DNA of 38,955 nt from an uncultured Eubacteriales bacterium (GCA_934432725.1 CAKRZE010000020.1:1-38955); one strand, 5' to 3'; shown: positions 26,500 through 35,736, counted from the first letter of the stretch. Notes: generated by a model not told the origin, from the letters alone. A program made the numbers and translations.

Positions 26500-27371
26500 A
26501 AGCATCAAATCCGGAGCAATCTGAGGGCGGCGTTCAGGGCAGAACCGGAAGGCTGCTTCTGACCCTGCTCTTTACGGTTATTTCCGTCATCTATGTTATC
26601 CCGATCTTTCTGGTTCTCATGAACTCCTTCAAATCCAATATCTCCATCGGCACCTCCGTTTTCAGTCTGCCGACCCGTCAGACCTTTGTCGGGCTTTCCA
26701 ACTATATCGGCGGCATCACCTTCGGAGGCTATCCGTTTTACCGCTCCTTTCTGTACAGTCTGATCATCACGGTTTCCTCCACATTTCTGATCCTTCTGTG
26801 CACCTCCATGGCAGCCTGGTATATCAACCGCGTAAACAGCCCGCTCTGCCGGATCATTTATTATCTCTGCATTTTTTCCATGGTGGTTCCGTTCCAGATG
26901 GTCATGTTTACGCTGTCCAAAACGGCGGACGCACTCCGGCTCAATACGCCCTACTCCATCTGCATCATCTACCTCGGCTTCGGCGCGGGACTGGCTGTTT
27001 TTATGTTCAGCGGCTTTGTCAAAAGCATACCGCTTGAAATTGAGGAGGCAGCCTCCATCGACGGCTGTACGCCTCCGCAGATGTTTTTCCGGATCGTTCT
27101 GCCGGTCATGAAGCCGATCTATATTTCCGTTGCCATTCTGGAAACCATGTGGGTATGGAACGATTATCTGCTTCCGTATCTGGTTTTGAATACAAACAAA
27201 TACCGCACCATTCCGATCCACATTCAGTATTTGCAGGGAAGCTACGGAAGAGTGGACCTCGGTGCGACCATGGCACTGATTATTCTCTGCCTGATTCCGA
27301 TTGTGATTCTGTATTTCAGCTGTCAGAAATATATTATCAAGGGAGTCATCGCCGGAGCGGTCAAGGGCTGA
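26496..27371 (+). CDS. Sugar ABC transporter permease, MalG-like
   Basis: The 291-residue protein starts at GTG 26496 behind GGGGGAGAG and overlaps the previous gene by four bases. It has six predicted helices, the N-terminal VIPIFLVLMNSFKS block of CUT1 MalG-like permeases and the EAA loop EIEEAASIDGCTPPQMFFRIVLP. With the MalF-like partner it forms the membrane channel of the importer. No ATP-binding protein is encoded nearby; Firmicutes CUT1 importers often share one MsmX-type ATPase encoded elsewhere. Confidence 0.95.
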   Translation: MKASNPEQSEGGVQGRTGRLLLTLLFTVISVIYVIPIFLVLMNSFKSNISIGTSVFSLPTRQTFVGLSNYIGGITFGGYPFYRSFLYSLIITVSSTFLILLCTSMAAWYINRVNSPLCRIIYYLCIFSMVVPFQMVMFTLSKTADALRLNTPYSICIIYLGFGAGLAVFMFSGFVKSIPLEIEEAASIDGCTPPQMFFRIVLPVMKPIYISVAILETMWVWNDYLLPYLVLNTNKYRTIPIHIQYLQGSYGRVDLGATMALIILCLIPIVILYFSCQKYIIKGVIAGAVKG

Positions 27372-27738
27372 CTCCCGCCCCCGGCACAGCGGCGGCTCCG
27401 CTCAGGAGCAGATGTCAAACGGGAACCGCAGCGCCGGACATTCCACAGGCTGTCCGGCACGGCATTGGCGCCCCGGCTGTACCGGTCAGGCTGCCTCATC
27501 ACGAGCCTCTGAAAGCCGATGCCCGCCGCAGCTTCATGCATCCGGAGCATATTCCGGGCTGAAGCCGGCAAAGCAGCACCGCTTTGCCTTTCTATCCACC
27601 ATATGCAGCCGCCCGGGCTGCTCCTCTGAAGCATCGTTTAAAAAGAACTGCCGCCTAGAATGTCTGACCGCTTTCCCAACCGCACACAGCTGCCTGAGCA
27701 TGCCCGCTCAAAGCCCATTTCAGAAAGGATGTGTCGCC
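27372..27738. other. 367-base spacer before malQ, no gene recognised
   Basis: GC-rich, with the malQ frame open through most of it but without family similarity or a ribosome site. No strong promoter or terminator was seen. Confidence 0.5.
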
Positions 27739-29235
27739 ATGCGCACCAGCGGTATCCTGATGCCGGTTTTTTCCCTTCCGTCTCCGCACGGAATCGGAAC
27801 CTTCGGCAAAGCCGCATTTGACTTTGTGGATTTTCTGTCCGAAGCAGGTCAGAGCTTCTGGCAGATTCTCCCCCTTCATCCGACAGGCTATGCGGATTCT
27901 CCCTATCAGACCCTCTCCACCTTTGCCGGAAATCCGTATTTTATTGACCCGATCCTGCTCTCAGAGGAAGGACTTTTGACAGGAGATGAAATAAACCGGT
28001 TTGATTTCGGAAACGATCCCCTCCGTGTGAATTACGGCAGGCTGTATGAATCGCGTTTCGGTCTGCTTCGGCTGGCGCACCGACGGTTTCAAAGCGCGCC
28101 GCCGCCCGAATATGAAGCATTCTGCCGGGAGCATGCCGACTGGCTTCCGGATTATTCTCTGTTCATGGCAATGAAGCAGTGCGAGGGTCAAAGATGCTTT
28201 GCAAGCTGGCGGAAGGAATGGCGGGAGCGCGATCCCGATTCGCTGGCACATGCCCGGGAAACGCTTGCGGAGGAAATCGAATTCCGGAATTTTATGCAGT
28301 TTGCGTTCTTTTCCCAATGGCGCCGCCTGAAGGATTACGCAAACAGCAGGGGAATCCGCATCATCGGAGATGTGCCGATCTATGTAGCGTATGACAGTGC
28401 CGAGGTATGGCGTGAACCGGAGCAGTTTCAGCTTGATCCGGACGGGATCCCTTCCCGGGTGGCAGGCGTCCCGCCGGACGGTTTCTCGGAGGAGGGTCAG
28501 CTCTGGGGAAACCCTCTGTACAACTGGGAACGGATGCAGCGGGAACCGGAACCGTTCTCATGGTGGAAGCGCAGAATCCGGCATGCCCTGAAGCTGTACG
28601 ACCGGATCAGACTGGATCATTTCCGCGGCTTTGCGTCATATTACAGCATTCCCTTCGGGGAGGCGACCGCCAAAAACGGAAGCTGGGAAAAGGGACCGGG
28701 CATGCCGTTTTTCCGGGAGCTTGAAAAAGCCTGCGGTCCCTTGCCGATTATTGCAGAGGATCTCGGCTTTCTGACTCCGGATGTAGAGAGGCTTCTTGCA
28801 AAGACCGGTTTCCCGGGCATGAAGGTATTGCAGTTTGCCTTTGACAGCCGCGAGGAGAGCGATTATCTGCCGCACCGGTATACGCAAAACTCCGTTGTCT
28901 ATACCGGTACGCACGACAACGATACGATTCTCGGCTGGGAGCGCAGTGCACCGAAGGCTGACGTGGAAACCGCACGCCGGTATATGCACGCCGACGGCAC
29001 GGAGGGACTGAACTGGACCATGATCCGCACCGCTATGATGTCGGTGTCGGACACTGCAATCTTCATGATGCCGGATCTTGTCGGACTCGGCAGCGAAGCG
29101 AGAATCAATACCCCTGCGACCTCCTCAGGCAACTGGAGCTGGCGTCTTGACGGCGCCTGTCTGAACAGCTGGCTGGCGGGAATCCTGCGGGACATGACGG
29201 CGCTGTACGGAAGGCTTCCCGCAGAAAGGTCATAA
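27739..29235 (+). CDS. malQ: 4-alpha-glucanotransferase (amylomaltase, GH77)
   Basis: The 498-residue enzyme transfers alpha-1,4-glucan chains between maltodextrins, releasing glucose. The N-terminus RTSGILMPVFSLPSPHGIGTFG and the blocks FWQILPLHPTG, SPYQTLSTFAGNP and IIGDVPIYVAYDSAEVW are those of GH77. The nucleophile is Asp293 (RLDHFRGF), the acid/base Glu340 (AEDLG) and the third carboxylate Asp393 (THDND), almost the same numbering as the Thermus enzyme, so no residues are missing. ATG 27739 follows AAAGGA; the frame extends to 27412 but the extra part is not family-like. It follows the sugar importer and suggests alpha-glucan use. Confidence 0.97.
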   Translation: MRTSGILMPVFSLPSPHGIGTFGKAAFDFVDFLSEAGQSFWQILPLHPTGYADSPYQTLSTFAGNPYFIDPILLSEEGLLTGDEINRFDFGNDPLRVNYGRLYESRFGLLRLAHRRFQSAPPPEYEAFCREHADWLPDYSLFMAMKQCEGQRCFASWRKEWRERDPDSLAHARETLAEEIEFRNFMQFAFFSQWRRLKDYANSRGIRIIGDVPIYVAYDSAEVWREPEQFQLDPDGIPSRVAGVPPDGFSEEGQLWGNPLYNWERMQREPEPFSWWKRRIRHALKLYDRIRLDHFRGFASYYSIPFGEATAKNGSWEKGPGMPFFRELEKACGPLPIIAEDLGFLTPDVERLLAKTGFPGMKVLQFAFDSREESDYLPHRYTQNSVVYTGTHDNDTILGWERSAPKADVETARRYMHADGTEGLNWTMIRTAMMSVSDTAIFMMPDLVGLGSEARINTPATSSGNWSWRLDGACLNSWLAGILRDMTALYGRLPAERS

Positions 29236-29543
29236 TAAGCCGATGCGTATTCCGGAGAGCGTGACAGCATGCTCTCCCAAACCCCAATAAAGCATCCTGC
29301 ATTTAACGGCAAAGCCGGCAAATTTTCAGAATATGGCAGGACGTCCCGCAGCGGCAGCTTATGCGCAGCGTCCGGATACAGAGCAGTGTCAAAACGTCAT
29401 CCCCCGTCCGTCGGGAGTCCCTTGCACGGCAAATACCGTCATTCGGCTACCGCGTCCTTCGCGGGAATCCGGCAGGGTTCCCACGATATTCGGAGCTTCT
29501 CCGATGAAGAAACTCCTCCGCACGTCATCCCCACACCCGGTCA
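29236..29543. other. Spacer between convergent malQ and bile salt hydrolase genes
   Basis: The 308 bases contain a GGAGAGC/GCTCTCC dyad just after malQ without a clear T run. No gene is recognised. Confidence 0.5.
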
Positions 29544-30518
29544 TCAGCCGTTTTGCCTGAAAATACGCTCCCGGGTCAAAAGCGGATATCGGACCAGATC
29601 CTCCCCGTCCATATTCTCGCGGTGCATATCCACGGCAGTGATCTGCCTGTTTCCGTAGGTCGTATAATAGTAAATGCCGCGGCTCGCATTGCAGCAGGAG
29701 CTGTATACCGTAATTTCATAACGCCCGCCGCCGACATCGCAGCAGCCGCGCGGCTGGGAAACGGAATCCAGTATATGAAAAAACTGCCCTGCATTTTCCT
29801 CCTCCGCCATGCCGGAGACCGCATTCAGCATCACAAATGCGGCGCGTACAAACCGGGACTGTGAGGAAAAATCTCCCGGCAGACCCAGCGCCCCCATCCC
29901 GCGGCTGAACGCACAGAGCTTCAGCTTGTCCGAAAACCGGTTTTCGGGCTGCCCCGGCGAAAGCTGCATATACCGGTTCAGCTGAAAAAGCTGCTCCGGA
30001 AACGGCGGGTTATTCGTCAGAACCCCAGCCGGATTCTCATATACCCGCAGCTCCCCGACCGGCTCTACCGTCACGGACTCCTCACGGTCCGCCAACAGCC
30101 AATGCAGCTCCGCTGCCGGATACGCATCTCCGAACGGAATATCCGTCAAGGAGAGCTTCCCCAGCTTTTCCTTTGCCTCCCGCACGGTCGCGCACTGCCC
30201 CAATATCCACGGAATCAGCTCAAAATGCGCGATTTTGTCCTTTCCCTTCCCGCCCGTACCGTACACCGCATTCCCGACAAAATTCAAACCCGCCATGCAA
30301 AGTCCCTTTTCGTTCATCGCATCATAGTACAGCGGATACTCCTCCGCCACATGCGCCATTCCGATGATTGCATAGTGCCTCGACACAGCCTCTGCCTCAC
30401 GGAAGCAAAGCCTGCGGTTCCGCGGCAAAATAACCACCTCTTCCCCGTAAGTGCAGTCATAATCCAAGGTTCTGCCGAAATAAAAATCCCCGTTCCGATA
30501 AGTCACAGCCGTACACAT
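29544..30518 (-). CDS. bsh: Conjugated bile salt hydrolase (choloylglycine hydrolase family)
   Basis: The 324-residue Ntn hydrolase removes glycine or taurine from conjugated bile salts. The start is fixed by ATG 30518 with GAGGAGG eight bases upstream, because the nucleophile must be Cys2 after Met removal (MCTAVTYRN). Active-site positions match the Clostridium perfringens enzyme: Cys2, Arg16, Asp19, Asn79 (AGLNF), Asn169 (LTNNP) and Arg222 (QSRFVR). HWLLADREESVTVEP, GLPGDFSS and GIYYYTTYGNRQITAVDM are also family blocks. Penicillin V acylase is the main alternative, but the overall pattern favours bile salt hydrolase. It has no signal peptide, so it acts in the cytoplasm. It points to life in a vertebrate gut. 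Confidence 0.93.
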   Translation of the reverse strand: MCTAVTYRNGDFYFGRTLDYDCTYGEEVVILPRNRRLCFREAEAVSRHYAIIGMAHVAEEYPLYYDAMNEKGLCMAGLNFVGNAVYGTGGKGKDKIAHFELIPWILGQCATVREAKEKLGKLSLTDIPFGDAYPAAELHWLLADREESVTVEPVGELRVYENPAGVLTNNPPFPEQLFQLNRYMQLSPGQPENRFSDKLKLCAFSRGMGALGLPGDFSSQSRFVRAAFVMLNAVSGMAEEENAGQFFHILDSVSQPRGCCDVGGGRYEITVYSSCCNASRGIYYYTTYGNRQITAVDMHRENMDGEDLVRYPLLTRERIFRQNG

Positions 30519-30892
30519 GCCAAAAGTCCTCCTCGCAGCCTTGTTTTTCAAAGTATCGCCCTTTTCCAACCGTTTCATTCGATCCGCCGAAGGTGCAAAA
30601 AGGACCTTACTCCCGGACTCTCAGCCTGTCTGCATACGCTGCCCCGAAAACCCCCTCATACCGTTCCGACGAAATGCCGAAAACCCAAAGGGGACACGCT
30701 TTCCTGCCGCTTCATCCGTCATACCGAAAGGCGGGCGGCAAACGGCGGTGAAAAACCCGATATTCGCGGAGGCTCCTCAACCATTTAGACCAAATTCCGG
30801 TATGGCTTGACGCCCGCGTGATTTTGCGCTGCTCCTTTCCCGGTTTGTCGGAGGAAAAAACGGAATATCCGGAAACAGAACACCATGTCAAA
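30519..30892. other. 374-base spacer upstream of the bile salt hydrolase gene
   Basis: No gene is recognised. The hydrolase frame extends to 30578 without another start. No consensus promoter was found, although one must lie here because a terminator closes the preceding gene. Confidence 0.45.
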
Positions 30893-30932
30893 GGCGGTGT
30901 GAAAAAACCAAAAAGAGTTTTTTCACACCGCC
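30893..30932. terminator. Strong bidirectional-type terminator after the 3-hydroxyacyl-CoA dehydrogenase gene
   Basis: A 16-bp perfect stem GGCGGTGTGAAAAAAC / GTTTTTTCACACCGCC (30893-30908 with 30917-30932) has an 8-base loop. The A and T runs lie inside the stem, 30 bases after the dehydrogenase stop. Confidence 0.8.
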
Positions 30933-30964
30933 CTGCTATTCGTCAAATGCCGAAAACGCCGGAA

Positions 30965-31912
30965 TTACTTCTTGTCATACCGGAAGAAGCCTTCTCCCGA
31001 AGCCATACCGAGCTTGCCCTCATCGATATACTTTTTCAGCATCTTTGCCATACCCTTGAAATTGTACGGCGCCAAAAATGACGGAACCTTCACATACATC
31101 TGAACAATATTATAAGCCGTGGTCAGACCGACTGTATCCAGAATGTGGAACGGACCCTTCGGTGCGCCGGTTCCGAGCGTCCACGCACGGTCTATGCTTT
31201 CCGGATCGGAAACGCCGTTGACATACAAATCCATTCCGGAGAACAGAAGCGGCACCAGCATGGAGTTCAAAAGATACCCGGACTTCTCTTTCCGGACCGG
31301 AAGCGGAATCATCCGGATCTGCTTGGCAAATTCCATAATCTGCTCAAAATACTTCGGATCGGTCCGGTCCTGCGCCATCACCTCGGTCATATTGTTCTTC
31401 CAGATCGAATTTGCAAAATGAAGCGACAGGAACTTTTCCGGTCTGCCGGTGTATTTGGCAAATTTGGACGGAAGAAGCGTTGAGGAGTTGGTCACAAGGA
31501 CCGTTTTCTCCGGCAGCAGCGGAGCCAGCTTTTTGTAAAATGCGATCTTATCCTCCACATTTTCCGCCATGGACTCGATCACAAGATCCGCATCCTGCAC
31601 TGCCTTTCCCATATCCAGCTCGATCTTCATGCCGTGATATGCCTTTTCCGCACGCTCCAGGCAGGCATCGCGGTCAAACTCCTCAAATTCCGCAATACCT
31701 CTTGCCCAGTTGGCGGGCGTCTGCCCCTCCGGTGTTGCCATGAGCTGAATGGTCTCTTTGTAGACCTCAAGCAAATGATCCAGTTTGGGCTGTGTCCGCG
31801 TAATGCTTCCTTCGCTCCGAAGCCACAGCGTCACATCAAATCCGCAATACGCAGCCTGAAAGGCGATCTGACTTCCCAACACGCCTCCGCCTGCCACAAC
31901 AATGTTTTTCAT
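30965..31912 (-). CDS. 3-hydroxyacyl-CoA dehydrogenase
   Basis: The 315-residue enzyme has an N-terminal Rossmann domain (KNIVVAGGGVLGSQIAFQAAYCGFDVTLW) that binds NAD and a C-terminal helical domain. Conserved features are ADLVIESMAENVEDKIAFYKKL, the NSSTLLPS loop, HFANSIWKNNMTEV (catalytic His) and GYLLNSMLVPLL. It should oxidise a 3-hydroxyacyl-CoA or reduce acetoacetyl-CoA, as in butyrate or beta-oxidation-type pathways. ATG 31912 has GGGAGGA upstream. It is bounded by its own terminator and stands alone, with no thiolase or crotonase beside it, so the physiological substrate is open. Confidence 0.93.
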   Translation of the reverse strand: MKNIVVAGGGVLGSQIAFQAAYCGFDVTLWLRSEGSITRTQPKLDHLLEVYKETIQLMATPEGQTPANWARGIAEFEEFDRDACLERAEKAYHGMKIELDMGKAVQDADLVIESMAENVEDKIAFYKKLAPLLPEKTVLVTNSSTLLPSKFAKYTGRPEKFLSLHFANSIWKNNMTEVMAQDRTDPKYFEQIMEFAKQIRMIPLPVRKEKSGYLLNSMLVPLLFSGMDLYVNGVSDPESIDRAWTLGTGAPKGPFHILDTVGLTTAYNIVQMYVKVPSFLAPYNFKGMAKMLKKYIDEGKLGMASGEGFFRYDKK

Positions 31913-31937
31913 ACCGATTCCTCCCGCTTTTTTTAAA

Positions 31938-31966
31938 ATTTTAACATAAAATCAGGTTTCCGTTAA
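31938..31966 (-). promoter_or_regulatory. Possible promoter of the 3-hydroxyacyl-CoA dehydrogenase gene
   Basis: Minus-strand TTAACG (31961-31966), a 17-base spacer and TAAAAT (31938-31943) in an AT-rich patch about 26 bases before the start codon. Both elements are imperfect. Confidence 0.4.
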
Positions 31967-32159
31967 TATCCGGCAAACAAAATCGCATAGATTCCGCCCG
32001 CCGAGCGCTTCCTGCACCGCAACAGCTGAAACGCACGTCGTGCAGGTGCAGCGGACGCAGACTTGCCATTTCGCTCCGCAGCAGCGCAAAAGCGGTGATC
32101 TTCATGCAGTCTTTTCAGACCCGCATGCTGCCGCAACCGGGAAGCACGCCGGGTGCGGG

Positions 32160-32537
32160 TCATTTGCCGGACGCCGCTGCCCTTCCGCCGAACATCCAGT
32201 ATCCGGCAGCTGTCAGAAGCAGTGCCCCAGCCGCCCACAGATAGACGGGCAGGTACGGCGACGAGGTCATCGCGATTTCCGTGATTCCGCGCACCAGAAA
32301 GTATCCCTGCACCGTAAAGACGCCGGCATACCAGAAATGCGCCGTCAGCCTCGGAGCCGCCCGCAAGCCGCATATGCCGCAAAGGAAAAACGGAATCAGC
32401 ACCCCTCCGACAAGCGGCGGCAAAAACAGGTAATCCATATACCACGATCTTATCCCGTGCCCGTAATAATTATACACCACAGTAAATATGCCGCTGCATA
32501 CGGTAATGATCAGCGACCGGAGCAGCGTTTTCCGCAT
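32160..32537 (-). CDS. Small hypothetical membrane protein
   Basis: The product has 125 residues from ATG 32537. About four hydrophobic segments (roughly 8-25, 35-55, 70-90 and 98-115) with Trp/Tyr-rich borders indicate a polytopic cytoplasmic-membrane protein; no named family is recognised. The start lies four bases after the stop of the phosphodiester-glycosidase-family gene and has no separate ribosome site, so translation probably depends on reinitiation after that gene. An in-frame TTG at 32561 inside the preceding gene is an alternative start. Transcription and perhaps function are linked to the upstream surface protein. Confidence 0.7.
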   Translation of the reverse strand: MRKTLLRSLIITVCSGIFTVVYNYYGHGIRSWYMDYLFLPPLVGGVLIPFFLCGICGLRAAPRLTAHFWYAGVFTVQGYFLVRGITEIAMTSSPYLPVYLWAAGALLLTAAGYWMFGGRAAASGK

Positions 32538-32541
32538 GCGT

Positions 32542-33588
32542 TTAATAGCCGATATAGACAATGTCGCTCACCTTTCTTTCTCCGCCTGCATCAGTGGGCT
32601 TGCTGATTAATTTCCCGTTAAAATACATTGCAGTAGAGCCGCCCCCGTCCAGATTATATGCGATCTTGCAGCCGTATTCCCGCATCACATCCGCAAGCTC
32701 ATACAGAGAGAGTCCTTTTTCCTTTGAGGTTCGCCCATCGGAAACGACAAACAGATAATGCAGCTCCGAGCAGATGCCGATCGCCGTGCGCGGATTGCTC
32801 TGCATGGAACGGTCCACCTCCGCGTCCTTTGCCACACTGATCGCACCGTCTCTGACCAGAACCGGTCCGAAGGCGAACACATCCCACGCGCCGCTCTGCA
32901 AAAGCTCCCCGGCTGTCATATCTTTTTCATCGATCATGCCAAACGATCCGTCCTCATAGATCACAAGGTCCTCATAATACCCTCTGTCGGCGCGGCGGCT
33001 GTTCCGATACAAAATCCCGCCGCGAATGACATAGCTTGTATCCCGGAACCCGTAATAATCCCCGTTGATGGCGAGCATCGCGCCCTTCCGACGGGCTGTA
33101 TCCGAGGTCCTTTCCCGCAGATTTCTGCCGTAAGTATCCTGTGCAAATGCGGTTTTCAGATATTCCGCACTTGCAAGACGGATATCCGCAATATAAACGG
33201 TCGTGTCGTATTTCCGCACGGTATAGAGATCGATTCTGATTTTTCCGTCCGAATAGCAGGTGTCTGTCTGTATCAGCTCCGGCTCGGTTTCCGGTTCTGT
33301 TTCAGGCTCCGTTTCCGGTTCTGTCTCCGGTTCTGTCTCCTGACGCGTCTCCCCGGGAGTCCGGGATTCATCCGCGCCGCCGGATTCCGTCCCGTCCGGC
33401 TCCTCAGATTCTGCGGGACCGGTTTCTGCTGCGGAGGAGAAGGGACGTCTCGGACGCGTTTCATCCGCCGGGATCTGCACACCCTTCGGAATTACAAAGG
33501 TATCAAGCAGCACAAATGCCGTAAAAAGCAGAAGGACTGTCCCATACACGATCCCAAACAAATTCTTTTTGCAAAAAAAACGATGCAT
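32542..33588 (-). CDS. Membrane-anchored phosphodiester glycosidase family (NAGPA-domain) protein
   Basis: The protein has 348 residues from ATG 33588 (AGAGGA upstream). One N-terminal transmembrane helix (about 10-32) is followed by an acidic Pro/Glu/Thr stalk including five exact ETEP repeats, which would carry the domain through the cell wall. The C-terminal NAGPA-like domain (about 115-348) has GAMLAINGDYYGF, FAFGPVLVRDG, NPRTAIGICSELHYLFVVSDGR and YNLDGGGSTAMYFNG, the classic DGGGS-type motif of the family. These proteins hydrolyse phosphodiester-linked sugars or wall polymers; the substrate here is unknown. It is followed after four bases by a small membrane protein. Confidence 0.9.
   Translation of the reverse strand: MHRFFCKKNLFGIVYGTVLLLFTAFVLLDTFVIPKGVQIPADETRPRRPFSSAAETGPAESEEPDGTESGGADESRTPGETRQETEPETEPETEPETEPETEPELIQTDTCYSDGKIRIDLYTVRKYDTTVYIADIRLASAEYLKTAFAQDTYGRNLRERTSDTARRKGAMLAINGDYYGFRDTSYVIRGGILYRNSRRADRGYYEDLVIYEDGSFGMIDEKDMTAGELLQSGAWDVFAFGPVLVRDGAISVAKDAEVDRSMQSNPRTAIGICSELHYLFVVSDGRTSKEKGLSLYELADVMREYGCKIAYNLDGGGSTAMYFNGKLISKPTDAGGERKVSDIVYIGY
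33276..33341 (-). repeat. 12-bp tandem repeat encoding ETEP units
   Basis: About five and a half near-identical 12-base units lie inside the glycosidase-family gene. Some units are identical and others differ at third positions. The unit length is a multiple of three, so slippage would change stalk length without breaking the frame. Confidence 0.85.
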
Positions 33589-34176
33589 ATGTCCTCTTTT
33601 CAACGCCGCGAAGGGCGTGCCAATACGCTGTCCTTACCGGCGGACATGCGCAATCCCATTCCTGTTCCCTTCCCGAGCTGCATTTAAACGCACAACTGCA
33701 TTCCTGCGCCGTGAAAGCCGCTGCACACGCGGCAAAAACCGTTTTCCCTTTTCGCAAGGTGCCGTTTCCGAAAAAGCTTCGGCAAGGAAGGTCTGCCGAA
33801 AAAACGGCTCGTCCGGTTTTTCGGCGGGAGAAATACACGCTGAAACGCACTTATGCGCCGCACCTTTGCGCCGTGCCCTTGCACTGCGCTTTTGCACGGC
33901 ACGCCTGCACCGTCGTTCCATTGCCTCCGAACAGCCGTTTTCCCAAAAGCAAGGTTTACACGAAAGCCGCCGCCCGCAAAAAGCGGCAGCTCCGCGCAAA
34001 CACGGCTCCTTGGAAAGACGCCGTGTTCACAGAAAGCACGCACGCAGACATTTCGCCGGCGGAACGCGATTTCCGGAAGCTCCGCACGCCACATTCCCGA
34101 GGCGGCAGCCGCGCGGACCGGTTCCCGCCTTCCGCGCTGCATTCCGAAGGCAGAGGTCCCTCGCACTCAGAAGTAA
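33589..34176. other. 588-base spacer, no gene recognised
   Basis: A GC-rich stretch with several overlapping open frames of Arg/Ala/Pro-rich composition on both strands and none with a ribosome site. A GCCGAAAAA/TTTTTCGGC dyad lies near 33796-33826. No recognisable promoter was seen for the glycosidase-family gene. Confidence 0.5.
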
Positions 34177-35736
34177 TCAGCCGATCAGCTTGCGCAAAAA
34201 CTCCGTCAGAATCTCAGCGTTTTCCTCATGTCCCTTCACGCTGGTATGTCCCTCATGACCGGTCATTTCCTGCTTCAGCTTCAGATAGTAATATCCTTCC
34301 GCCTCGCCGCCAAGGTCCTTTGCCAGCTTCTTCAGCTCACGCGTAAAGGAGGGCTGCATTCCGGTGACAAAGACGGTTTTGCATCCGGGATTCTTTTCCC
34401 GCACCGTGAGAGCCAGCGCCTTCATTGCATCCATAACCTCTGCGGTCGTATGACCCTTAGCCGCCATGGTTTCATAATCGTTGGTTCCCATGTTGATGAC
34501 GACGATGTCTGCTTTCCGATCGAAGGAATAGGTAAAGTCGGGATCGCTGACAAACGGGAACTTCGGATAGACATCCCCCATCACGATCTCCTGCGGTCCG
34601 CAGACCACGCCGATTCCCTGAATTGCAACAATGCTGCAATCTGCGTGCAGCGCCTGCGCCGTCAGATAGCCGAAGGACTGTGTGCCGTCCTGAAGAAGCG
34701 GCATGCCGCCCCAGCCCTCCGCCTGAATATCCGAAAGATTTCCGAATGCGGAGGTCAGAGAATCTCCGATAAATTCAATGTAAAGCTCCTGGTCCTTCGG
34801 CTTTTCGGTCAGAACGCCGTCAAGCGCGATGGCTTTGACATACGTATCGCCTCTGTCCCATTCCGTCTGACGGACCAGTGCAAAGGTATGATCCCCCTCG
34901 GGAAGGTTTTCGGCAAGCACCAGCTCGGTTTCTCCGTTTCCGTCAACCGCAAATCTTGTTTCGCAGCGCTCCCCGTCCACATATCCCGTGAAGAACACCG
35001 CCCAGTCGCCCGAACCGGTATTTTCGGAATACATGGTAACGCTGACCTTGCCCTGGCATTTTGCGTTAAACTCAAAGGAGCAGCAGGTATAAAGAAGCTC
35101 CAGCCCGTTTTCGGTGGCAAAGGTCCTGCCCTGCGTCTTATAATAGCCCTCAAGATTTCTCACATAATATTTTCCGAAAATAGGGCCGTCCAGAGGAGAA
35201 TAGCTTCCCTCCCGGAAAGCAGCCTCCGGGATCTTGGACGCGGTTTGGAACGTTCCGTCCTCATTTTTGGAAAAAGCCGACAGGAAACGGTCCACCGCAT
35301 ATACCGTGCTCATATCGTCCTTGCCCGCAATCACAATCTTGTTGCCGGAATGGCGGATCACAAATTGATTCTCCTGCAAGCCCGCCATTGCCTCCCGGGA
35401 CTCCGAACGGCAGGTATCGCCGACAAGGATTTCATATTTTGCGGCATACTCGGATTCTGCGATTCCGCGCTCCATAAAGTCCGTTTCAATCCCGACATCC
35501 TTGCCGGTAATGGCTTCCAGCTGCTTTTTCAGCAGAATCGCCGCATTTTTTACATCCTCGCTGCAGGTGTCCGGACGAACCACCTCATACAGCACTTCTC
35601 CGTTCTCGTTCGTCAATGAAATTTCCTCCCCTTTTGTTTCCGGTGCCGGCTTGTCCTCGTTTTTGCACGAAGCAAAGCAGATCAAAAGCACAAGCGCCAA
35701 AGCAAGCATTCCTGCTCTTTTCAGCAGTCTCATCAT
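34177..35736 (-). CDS. SGNH/GDSL-type esterase lipoprotein
   Basis: The 519-residue protein starts at the first of two ATG codons (35736), with AAAGGG about nine bases upstream. A signal peptide ends at lipobox FASC (Cys24), placing it on the cell surface. Residues about 45-170 resemble the accessory alpha/beta domain found before some glucuronidases and hexosaminidases (VKNAAILLKKQLEAITG, YEILVGDT). About 175-310 is beta-rich, and the C-terminal SGNH domain carries block I GDSL (Ser326 in FIGDSLTSAFG), block III GTND (NMGTNDYE) and a final His503 (SVKGHEENA). The layout recalls CE2-type sugar deacetylases, so removal of acetyl groups from glycans is likely, but specificity is not shown. Confidence 0.87.
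   Translation of the reverse strand: MMRLLKRAGMLALALVLLICFASCKNEDKPAPETKGEEISLTNENGEVLYEVVRPDTCSEDVKNAAILLKKQLEAITGKDVGIETDFMERGIAESEYAAKYEILVGDTCRSESREAMAGLQENQFVIRHSGNKIVIAGKDDMSTVYAVDRFLSAFSKNEDGTFQTASKIPEAAFREGSYSPLDGPIFGKYYVRNLEGYYKTQGRTFATENGLELLYTCCSFEFNAKCQGKVSVTMYSENTGSGDWAVFFTGYVDGERCETRFAVDGNGETELVLAENLPEGDHTFALVRQTEWDRGDTYVKAIALDGVLTEKPKDQELYIEFIGDSLTSAFGNLSDIQAEGWGGMPLLQDGTQSFGYLTAQALHADCSIVAIQGIGVVCGPQEIVMGDVYPKFPFVSDPDFTYSFDRKADIVVINMGTNDYETMAAKGHTTAEVMDAMKALALTVREKNPGCKTVFVTGMQPSFTRELKKLAKDLGGEAEGYYYLKLKQEMTGHEGHTSVKGHEENAEILTEFLRKLIG

Noticed and set aside
31963..32445. 160-codon minus-strand frame overlapping the small membrane protein
   Set aside because: The overlapping frame 32160-32537 has clear membrane helices and a coupled start, while this one is Arg/Gly-rich and pattern-free.
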